NCBI GenBank assembly: GCA_036346225.1
Contig: JARFIW010001109.1
Span: 1,224,501-1,288,500, forward strand
Reading direction: 5' to 3'
DNA length: 64,000 nucleotides
Origin: Platerodrilus igneus
Taxonomy: Eukaryota > Arthropoda > Insecta > Coleoptera > Lycidae
Shown: piece after piece, positions 56,891-64,000 of the stretch
Position numbering within the stretch: the stretch's first letter is position 1
How the letters are laid out: the number at the start of each line of letters is the position of its first letter
The notes under the pieces: generated by a model
Seen by the model: the letters and a program-made list of their open reading frames with translations, nothing else
The model's database searches: none
What the model was told of the DNA's origin: nothing
Translations under genes and position numbers: made by a program

Positions 56891-57364
56891 TTAGTTTTTT
56901 GATACTTTTTTACAAATGCCACGCCCCTGTTTGCATGGCTTCAAGAATAATGCTGTGCCTTTTTTGTACGGTTTTAAAATTAGGCCATTCCCTTTTTTCC
57001 CAACGGCAATGGCTTCCATAGATCTGTTGTGTCGTTCACTCTCCTTAAGCTGTTCGTTGGCTGTCTTAAAATCATTTACAGCTTTAGCTATCCCCGCAGC
57101 GCCACCTGTTAGGGCTCCTAGAGCACTTAGTCCTGCGAATATCGGAATCAATGGTAGAAAACCTCCTTTCTGGGGAACGGGTATAATACGTGGGACTTTA
57201 ATTTTGCGTCTCCCGCCAGCTCCCTTTATGATTTTTTTACCAATTAGAATACCAACGTCTAGCAGCTTTTTCACGTTGTCGGAGCCAACTCGGTCTATTG
57301 CGGATCGTATTTTCTTCAAGAACCCACCTTTGAAACTTATTTTCTTCTTTAAGCCCATACCCAT
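56891..57364 (-). CDS. basic core / membrane-active-like protein (viral copy A)
   Basis: 157 residues from ATG 57364, directly after the PLA2-like stop (TAAATG). It has a Lys-rich N-terminus (GLKKKISFKGGFLKK), a Gly/Ala-rich hydrophobic segment near residues 70-95 (FLPLIPIFAGLSALGALTGG, then AAGIAKAVNDF), a charged helix (NEQLKESERHNRSMEAI) and a basic tail with GNGLILKPYKK and CKQGRGICKK. Such proteins occur beside the protease in Polinton/adintovirus-like elements and are compared with adenovirus pX/pVI-type core proteins. Function is inferred from context only. The frame is intact. Confidence 0.6.
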   Translation of the reverse strand: MGMGLKKKISFKGGFLKKIRSAIDRVGSDNVKKLLDVGILIGKKIIKGAGGRRKIKVPRIIPVPQKGGFLPLIPIFAGLSALGALTGGAAGIAKAVNDFKTANEQLKESERHNRSMEAIAVGKKGNGLILKPYKKGTALFLKPCKQGRGICKKVSKN

Positions 57365-57694
57365 TTATCTCTTCGCTTTCGTAGCGTTTGTTACAAACCA
57401 AGCTGCAGCTTTTTCCCCAAACTTTGCGTTCTTAGACTTAACTCGCCCCCAGGCTTCTTCTTCTAAAATTTTATTTGCTCGGTGTCTGGCTGGGAGGTCG
57501 TCGGGGTACTTGGAGTATGCAATGTCGTGGTCTTTACACAATTTATCCAATTCGTTTATTCCAGGATTGTCTCTTGCTAAGCGCTCATTCAACTTTGTAC
57601 CAGGGCCGCAGTACTGATAACCTGGAATATGCAACTCAAACGGTAACCTGTTTATAGCGCTGTTGATTAAACCCTCTCCAGACTGCACAATCAT
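57365..57694 (-). CDS. phospholipase A2-like domain protein (viral copy A)
   Basis: 109 residues from the first true ATG at 57694 (MIVQSGEGLINSAINRLPFE). Earlier TTG/GTG codons in the same frame are less likely starts. It carries the calcium-loop motif YCGPGT and the catalytic HD motif in DKLCKDHDIAYSKYPDDLPA, then EEAWGRVKSKNAKFGEKAAA. This is the parvovirus-VP1-type PLA2 domain (used by such viruses to breach endosomal membranes), which also turns up in many insect genomic elements. Intact frame, followed without spacing by the core-like gene. It could equally derive from a densovirus-like source; the neighbouring capsid genes favour a Polinton-like block. Confidence 0.7.
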   Translation of the reverse strand: MIVQSGEGLINSAINRLPFELHIPGYQYCGPGTKLNERLARDNPGINELDKLCKDHDIAYSKYPDDLPARHRANKILEEEAWGRVKSKNAKFGEKAAAWFVTNATKAKR

Positions 57695-57721
57695 CGATGT
57701 CCACACTTTCACACTCAACAA

Positions 57722-57890
57722 CTAAATGATTCAACAGAAGTAAAACATCTCTATTTATACTTTTACGATTTAAATTCAATTAATTTACACTATATTATAG
57801 TTTCGCAAACTACTTATACAATATATTTACAATAACAATATATTTACATCAACATCTTACGTCTCTTGAGAGGTGGAAGTGACTGCTGTT
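57722..57890. promoter_or_regulatory. divergent intergenic region of viral copy A
   Basis: AT-rich gap between the leftward late genes and the rightward small gene, with a direct repeat of caatatatttaca (57819 and 57836). Position suggests a two-way promoter; no firm motif. Confidence 0.35.
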
Positions 57891-57999
57891 ATTGTTCGTT
57901 ACACTTGTTCACTATAACTACAAACAGAGGCGTGAAAACACAGACTTCACAGCTCATATAAAATATGGATTTTGCAAAATTAAAAAATTAAATGCGGTT

Positions 58000-58352
58000 A
58001 TGAAGCGTAAAACCACAATAAGCGCTTCCGAGCTTGTCACCGATAGAAAATATCGTGTCTTAGGAGTCAGGTCTGTGTCAACAAAGTATGGGGATCGTGC
58101 TATTGTCGAAAGCGATGATTTTTTGTGTTTTTATCAGAACGCTTTTTCAACTACTTAAAACTTGATGGAATAAAAACCTTCAGCGAGCTAATTGATGGTA
58201 AGAAAAATGTTTATATGATTAGCCGGGGTAAAGTCGGTGCAACAGTGAACATAGACTTTGAATTAGACCAAAATGAACATTTTCTCATTTGCGGAATTAT
58301 TTGCCGATCTATGTGTCTTAACTGTATGCAAATTTGTGTTATTAATGGTTAG
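58000..58352 (+). pseudogene. small divergent gene, frameshifted (viral copy A)
   Basis: From ATG 58000 the frame reads KRKTTISASELVTDRKYRVL and GVRSVSTKYGDRAIVES. At about 58130 it shifts by one base and continues SERFFNYLKLDGIKTFSELI, then NVYMISRGKVG. Small proteins with this pattern (…L..D..Y.I..V..V.TKYG..) occur near Polinton-like elements in insects; I know no proven role. It is transcribed away from the PLA2-like gene. Confidence 0.45.
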
Positions 58353-58560
58353 TATACCGAATAAACTGTATTAATGCTTATTGTTATTTTCCAATGGGTT
58401 GTTAATAATAATACATCCTGATGTTTTAGTTTATAAGCTGTAAGTTTTTTTCCCACACCTTTCCACTAAGAGCTAGTTGAACCAAAAATAATGTGCTTGT
58501 GTTTTAACGCCTATTTGCAAATAAACGGATACATGTCTTTTTAGTTTATTGGCTTGCTTA
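58353..58560. other. no recognisable gene
   Basis: Short AT-rich spacer between the viral relic and the satellite block. Confidence 0.4.
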
Positions 58561-60060
58561 TTGGTTTGCAGATTTATGTAAATGTTGCTAGCTGGGAGAA
58601 TTTGCAGATTCGGTGGACCCGGGGGGAAGGATGACAACGCCCGTCGGCCCGGCTCGGGGTGCCGAGTGCTCGATCCATACCTTCGGAGGCTAAGAATGTT
58701 TAGTTGAAGAAAACTCTCGTGCAAGTTTAGGCTGGCAATGCTGTCACCAGATGTGCGAATATTTGCCAATTAATGTTAAATGACTGGTGATAGGAGAAGA
58801 CTTAAAGTTGCACTTCATAGATCTGGGGTGTTAAGATGATTAAGGCAAATTTAGAAATTGCCATGCATATGCTCAAATGGGAGTCAAATTTAAGATGACG
58901 CTGTATTTTTATTATGTAATGCTTTAATAAATAAATAATTAATTGATGTAATTAAATTGACTCTTAATCATCTCTGCATCCCAAACCATGATTAAGGGAA
59001 ATTTAGGTATCCCTATGCATATGCTTATATGGGAGTCAAATTTAAGATGACAATATATTTTATTATGTAATGCTTTAATAAATAACTAATTAATTGATGT
59101 AATTAAATTGACTCGACGGGAGATTGTGGCAAATAAGAATTTAATTTGCAAACGATTGCATTAGGGTTAATGGATTAATCTAGTTATGTATTAGATTAGT
59201 TTGAAAAGATTAAATAAATTAGCGGAAGAATTTGCCTATCCGGTGGCCCTGCCGGGACCCAGACGGGGGACGATTGCATTAGGTTTAATGGGATTAATCT
59301 AGTTATGTATTAAATTAGTTTACAAGATAAATAAATTAGCGGAAGAATTTGCCTATCCGGTGCAAATATTTGAGATTGTGACAAATAAGAATTTAATTTG
59401 CAAACGATTGCATTAGGCTTAATGGGATTAATCTAGTTATGTATTAAATTAGTTTAAAAGATTAAATAAATTTGCGGAAGAATTTGCCTATCCGGTGGTC
59501 CTGGGAGAAGGATGCCGGGGGGCCTGACGGTCCAAATCAAGGTGCCGAGAGCACGATCCATGTCTGGAGCTAAAAAATGCTTAGTTGAAGAAAACTATTG
59601 TGCAAATTTAGGCGAATATTTGCCGATTAAGGTTAGATGGTCCAGATCGGGGTGCTGAGAACAAGATCCGTGCCAGATCGGGGTGCTGAGCCCTCGCCTG
59701 CGGCTAAAAACTGCTTAGTCGAAGAAAACTATTGTGCAAATTTAAGATGACAATGTTATTTATTACTGCAACCAGATGTGCGAATATTTGCAAATTAAGG
59801 TTAGATTGTTCAGATCGGGGTGCCGAGCCCGTGCCTGCGGTTAAAAACTGCTTAGTCGAAGAAAACTATTGTGCAAATTTAAAATGACAATGTTATTTAA
59901 TACTGTTACTAGCTGTGCGAATATTTGCCAATTAAGGTTAGATTGTTCAGATCGGGGTGTCGAGCCCGTGCCTGCGGCTATAAAATGCTTAGTCGAAGAA
60001 AACTATTGTGCGAATTTTATCTCTCAACGGGATATGTCTGTCTCTGTCTGATACATTACT
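58561..60060. repeat. mosaic satellite block (three repeat families)
   Basis: Three interleaved tandem families. One has a unit of about 158 bp (aaatttaag..gacaat, tattatgtaatgctttaata), two copies at about 58830 and 58990. One has a unit of about 95-140 bp (acgattgcattagg, taatctagttatgtatta, gcggaagaatttgcctatcc), three copies at 59150, 59268 and 59402. One has a unit of 137 bp (cagatcggggtgccgag, cctgcgg, gaagaaaactattgtgcaaa), copies at 59673, 59811 and 59948. GC-rich pieces (ggcccggctcggggtgccga) alternate with AT-rich ones. Not coding. Confidence 0.8.
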
Positions 60061-60066
60061 CCTTAT

Positions 60067-60285
60067 GGGAATTAATCAATTTTCCTGTAAGGTTATTACA
60101 AACTAGGAAGTTCTGACTAACCTCTATACTGTTTATTACATGCCAAAACCTTCTGTTGAAACCAATATACTTGAGTCAGCATGTATAAAAGGCCAAGACA
60201 CCTTTCCACTCATCGGTAGTTTGTGGACAGCTAAGCAGCTAGCTAAATCCTGGGTCGTCTGCTGTAGAACAAGTTGGCTCTCATT
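60067..60285 (+). repeat. 5'-end-only copy of the R1/I-group LINE leader
   Basis: Matches the detached piece at 44122-44151 followed by 46859-47030 (ggaagttctgactaacctct, the TATA-like region, agctaagcagctagc, gtcgtctgct), then diverges at caagttgg. It lacks the rest of the LINE. It supplies the uninterrupted target for the DNA transposon at 44152-46858. Confidence 0.8.
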
Positions 60286-61330
60286 GAAATAGTGGTTTAA
60301 CCATTTATTGATGCTAAAGAAACTTTAATCAATAACGCCATTACCCCGAAGCGTATTTAACATTCCAATATTTTTAGTGAGGTATTAAAAGTGTATTTAA
60401 GAAGATTGCACAAAATATACAAATAAAATAATATAATGTACGCTTTAAATTAACAATGTAGATTAATTAAAACTCTGCTAATCTTCTAAATTAATGCATA
60501 TTAGCAAGCTAGGTAACGAATACGATATGTCTTAGTGTTCGGCGTGGATGAGGATTACTACTTTCATCTCAGATTTTCGTAGTGGAGCTCGTTGTTAACT
60601 CTCTTAAAACAAAAACTGAAACACAAAACAGATAATAGGCAAAGAAATCGAGGGATAAAACTCCACTACATTGTCTATATGCACTCCCTCACAAATAGTT
60701 AAAGATAAGTGGAGCACAGCAAGAATGATATAGCGACTGGCTAGTGAAACCACTCGAGCTTCTTCGTTCGCATCCTAATTGGTCTGGAAAACGATATGTA
60801 TCTATACATCTTTCCCACAACATAAAAAGTATTGCTACGAAAACACAAAAGTAATTCACACAAGTCTATTTTCCAAACTATATTACACAAATATGTGTAA
60901 TATAACTACATTATTTATTCAAAAGTCTACTAAAAATTAATTATTTACAAAAATAATTGTGAATAACTTTTTAACGCATAACATTTATTGTTATTCTAAG
61001 ATCTAATTATAAAAGGTTTTGAAATTGCTGAAATTCTAAGCCTTTTACATATATTCACTGTCTTTACAAAACACCCTTAACCTTTATTATGGTATAACCG
61101 CATACCGGGTTATTGCTCGCTTTAAAATGCACATTTTCTGTTTCTTTGCAATAATAAGCCGGATGTTGACCATAAATCAACCCTTATAGTTGTGGTGTTC
61201 TGATTGCTTGGAGTCATCTTTCTAATGCTTTGTAGTAACAGAGATGGTATTTCTTTACAAGTTAAAATATTGATATGAAGTTATACATTAATATTAAAGG
61301 CCCCACACGCACAAAAAACTATTTACAAAT
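60286..61330. other. no recognisable gene
   Basis: AT-rich DNA between the LINE leader copy and viral copy B; nothing recognised on either strand. Confidence 0.5.
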
Positions 61331-61339
61331 GTTTTGTGT

Positions 61340-61881
61340 TGTTAATTTGGTTATCGCAAAAGGATCAGGTACACATTGGGTGGGATACCGAAAACGTGGA
61401 AATAGTGTGTTATACTACGATTCATTGGGAGACTTGAGACCGTTCATTTACATTTCCAATGCTCCACCCGAAGGTACTACATTGGCCAGGAGGCGAGTTT
61501 TTTGTTGCCTGGAAATTTAGAATTTTGCGGAACCCTTGCCGTTGCAGGCAAGGTAGGGATCTTTAACGTGCGTGACAACACTCACACACGGGACCTTCAT
61601 TTAACGTCTCATCCGAACGAGGGCGTAATTTTTGTAAAAAAATGCTCACCTGCCATTTTTCAAGCAGTCGGCCGTGTCGGAATTTGAACCCAGGACCTTG
61701 GGATCCGTAGTCTTACGCTTACTACATTGATCCACGGCGACGCCGGAGACTTGAGACCGCCGGAAGAAGTGAAAAGATATTTTAGAGGTTGCAGAATTTA
61801 CTACAACAGTGTACTGGAGCAGACTTGCAACACTTACAATTGCGGACATTTAGTGTTAAAGTTTCTTAGTGACAATGGCTA
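61340..61881 (+). pseudogene. adenain-like protease fragment, split by a SINE (viral copy B)
   Basis: The second copy of the protease relic. It starts abruptly near 61340 (VNLVIAKGSGTHWVGYRKRG, with the catalytic His) and reaches YYDSLGDLRP. It is interrupted by SINE copy d at 61443-61744 and then continues PEEVKRYFRGC to the Cys region YNCGHLVLKFL and a stop at 61881. The 5' part, including the core-like and PLA2-like genes seen in copy A, is missing. Confidence 0.8.
61443..61744 (-). mobile_element. tRNA-derived SINE, copy d
   Basis: A full-length minus-strand SINE (head ggcgtcgccgtggatcaatg; B-box-like gggttcaaattccg; same body as copies b and c). It is flanked by a perfect 15-bp target-site duplication, ggagacttgagaccg (61428-61442 and 61745-61759), inside the viral protease relic. 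Confidence 0.92.
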
Positions 61882-62540
61882 AAACAGTGAGCGTGTTCGG
61901 ATACAGTAATGTCATATCGACAGGACCCATTTACCCACCAATCAAATTAAAGGATGACGGTAAATATGCTTTGGGTTTAGTGGGGTTGTACACATATAAC
62001 ACTGTGCAGAACGTGCACTCTGGGAACAATGTTTTGTATTTTGATGATTCAGAGCAGTATACAATAATTATTGAACCGGGACCGTACGAATTGGAGGAAA
62101 TAAACGTATATATACAAGAGAAGTTCAAACAATGGCTCAGTATAGTACCAGGCATCAACGAGAACATCGACAGTTATTTCAAACTAAGTGCGAACAATAA
62201 CATTCTAAAATACTCTATACAAAGAAGCTTATCGATCGATTTTAGTGCAAACCGTAACAACAGTATTGGAAGCATCTTGGGGTTTACCAACCGCAAACTT
62301 TCTGCAAACATCTTGCATATCGCAGACCAACAAGTGAACATAATTTCAGTATCAAACATTTTTAGTGGAAACCAATATCACCACCGGAAACAATTTTCTT
62401 ACTCACAATATATTTGAATTCAGTCTGTACCGCCTGGGTATAATCTGGAAAAGTAGCCAAATGACGTTATATATTATCCACTGAGCATATGCGAAATTGG
62501 TAAGATAACCATGCGATTTGTTGATCATTTGGGGAATTGG
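61875..62540 (+). pseudogene. penton-like protein, frameshifted (viral copy B)
   Basis: Counterpart of 55808-56542, start ATG 61875 overlapping the protease stop in the same way. It is open to about 62365 (KTVSVFGYSNVIS, GSILGFTNRKLSANILHIAD, VNIISVSNIF) and then shifts frame. The remainder, to about 62540, is readable only in fragments, with stops. Amino-acid agreement with copy A is high but clearly imperfect, so the copies diverged well before or after insertion. Confidence 0.75.
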
Positions 62541-62598
62541 TAAATTTTTCGCCCGAAACATACACTTGCGTGACACTGGAAATAAAAAGCAGCTGAAA

Positions 62599-62754
62599 AT
62601 GCCCATCGATTTTGTATATAAAACACACTACCACGCCTCCAGACAATCAGAAGTGAATACGACGTCAAAGGGTCAAGTTGTCGAGAGACCTATAGACGAA
62701 GAAATACGTTTCTTAAAGTCCTTGGGATTAAAAGTTAAAAATGATGGGAGGTAG
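62599..62754 (+). CDS. small conserved ORF of the viral late block (copy B)
   Basis: 51 residues from ATG 62599 (PIDFVYKTHYHASRQSEVNT, then EEIRFLKSLGLKVKNDGR) to a TAG at 62752. The last codons overlap the hexon-like start (ATGATGGGAGG). Intact, and matches the copy-A ORF at 55620-55805. Function unknown. Confidence 0.55.
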   Translation: MPIDFVYKTHYHASRQSEVNTTSKGQVVERPIDEEIRFLKSLGLKVKNDGR

Positions 62755-64000
62755 AAATAAGCGCAGCTTAGATCTCCACGGTGATGAAAACGTCAAACTT
62801 GGAAGGCTTAAATATGAGGACATACCCAAATTGGATGTGTTAGGAAGTTATAAATTTGGCGAAACCTTAATAAAAGAAGATTATTATACATATCTTCCCG
62901 TTACATTGAATCCAGAAAACAACGATCGGATTTTAATTGAAATCCAGAGCAGCGATAACATCACATACCCCCATGAAAGTTTTGTATTTATAAGAGGTAC
63001 CTATAAGCCTACGTAGACATTAAGAGAAACAACAACAACTGTAGATCCGATTAGAGCAACAGAACCGGATCATAAAGCTTACGAGTTTACTAAAATTGCA
63101 CCCTACTTTCTGTTTGAAGAAATACAATACAAATTGAGAAATAATCAAATCATAGACGTCTGTTGAATACCGGGGATTACTCGTACCATTAAGAGACTTG
63201 TATCCTCGAAGAATCAGAAACAAAATCCATCACACATACCGGATGGAAGCCTGATGCCATATTCCAAGATGGGTGGTTTAGTTGTGCAATACTGCTAAAA
63301 CCATGTTTGGGTTTTTCGAAGATTACAAGAAAACTATCGTCAAGATGCCTCAAGAACTGATTTTAATCAGATCTAAGTCGGATGTAAATTGTTACAAGTC
63401 GATTGGAAATACAGTGATCTTCAAAATACTACGTATTTCATGGGAGGTTCCGCATATAACATGAAGTGACTTCGCCAAGGCTTCGCTGCTATCGGAAATG
63501 CAAAATCAATCATCTATAATGGTCACATTCAGAAAATGGGAACTACACGGATTACCATCTCTATCACACTGAAAGTCGCAAGTATGGATAATTAAAGTAT
63601 CGAACGAGACAGAAAACGCACGTCGGATATTACTGGCGTTGCAAAATGGAAAATATGACAAGAAATAAGAAAATGCTACAAGCTTTACGAATGCCAGAAT
63701 AAGCAATGTCAAAGTGTTTTTAAACTCTCATGTGTTCTCTCAAGATCGATTAAATTTGGATTTCGAGCAGAACGATTACTTGCCTGCGTACCTGTTTATG
63801 CATCTTTTATGGAAAAATACCATCCGAACAAATCATCAAATAAATGTTTAATGGACTACAGCAAGTTTAAGGAATCACCCGTATTAGTGATAGACTGCCG
63901 CCACCAATTTGAAAACCTCAAGGATTCAACTGTTGACGTTGGTATGGAATTTAAAGCTTCAAGAAATTTTGAACCACCAATGAAGGCTTATGCTTTAATT
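62741..64000 (+). pseudogene. hexon-like major capsid protein, broken, runs off window (viral copy B)
   Basis: The longer of the two major-capsid relics. Open from 62741 (GGRNKRSLDLHGDENVKLG) to a TAG at 63014-63016, it then continues with RATEPDHKAYEFTKIAPYFL and a stop near 63163. A frameshift follows, then MFGFFEDYKKTIVKMPQELI (63300 on). After further breaks come FLNSHVFSQDRLNLDFEQND (near 63718) and FKESPVLVIDCRHQFENLKD with MEFKASRNF near the window edge (63860-64000). The order matches hexon-like proteins of insect Polinton-like elements. At least three stops and several frameshifts make it non-functional. The gene is cut by the window end. Confidence 0.75.

Noticed and set aside
56916..57617. 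233-residue plus-strand frame
   Set aside because: Antisense of the core-like and PLA2-like viral genes, which show family motifs on the minus strand.

Overview
This 64 kb window is AT-rich nuclear DNA of an insect. The support is insect-type mitochondrial DNA lodged in it, spliced metazoan-style coding sequence, and a dense load of animal transposons. The mitochondrial insert has the ancestral insect order nd4, nd4L, trnT, trnP, nd6. A beetle is my guess, but nothing here proves the order. Only one likely host exon is seen (36770-36981, minus strand, ending in a perfect splice donor). Nearly everything else recognisable is mobile, viral or retrocopied, and most of it is decayed.

Layout. 1-1.5 kb: two Tc1/mariner-type transposase relics fused end to end. 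2.9-5.6 kb: a minus-strand LINE with a duplicated 3' end. 6.0 kb: a TTF-type zinc-finger remnant. 7.5-12.1 kb: a Ty3/gypsy-like element with LTR, gag and protease but no polymerase; its 3' LTR is split by a 1.75 kb insertion. 15.0-17.15 kb: tandem repeats and a Tc1/mariner-like transposase interrupted by a 725-bp insertion. 17.2-30.5 kb: a plus-strand LINE cut in two inside its reverse transcriptase by a 10.5 kb foldback element. 30.7-36.3 kb: tRNA-derived SINEs, duplicated LINE 3' ends, MITE-like elements next to TA microsatellites, and a tRNA-like sequence. 36.8 kb: the host exon. 37.9-40.0 kb: a LINE with a YLDD reverse transcriptase, split by a solo LTR. 40.05-41.9 kb: the mitochondrial insert, containing a 5-N assembly gap. 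41.9-43.5 kb: two gene retrocopies (a USP2/21-like deubiquitinase and DDI1) side by side. 44.15-46.86 kb: a nearly intact IS630/Tc1-like DNA transposon with a small intron in its transposase. 46.9-53.2 kb: an R1/I-group LINE with ORF1, ORF2 and an RNase H domain, carrying a 100-bp inversion in ORF1. 55.07-58.35 kb and 61.34-64 kb: two head-to-head, decayed copies of a Polinton/adintovirus-like late gene block (phospholipase A2-like, core-like, adenain-like protease, penton-like, hexon-like genes). 58.6-60.06 kb: a mosaic of satellite repeats between them.

The most unusual object is the foldback element at 19488-29994. It has about 300-bp outer inverted repeats with a terminal hairpin. Inside are two oppositely oriented arrays of a 157-bp unit, part of which is organised as a 471-bp three-unit higher-order repeat. 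It codes for nothing I can recognise. Its inner parts shrink in a way that looks like assembly-consensus erosion rather than biology. The nested insertions give relative ages: foldback into LINE, SINE into viral protease relic, Tc1-like element into the R1-like LINE leader, LTR into LINE.
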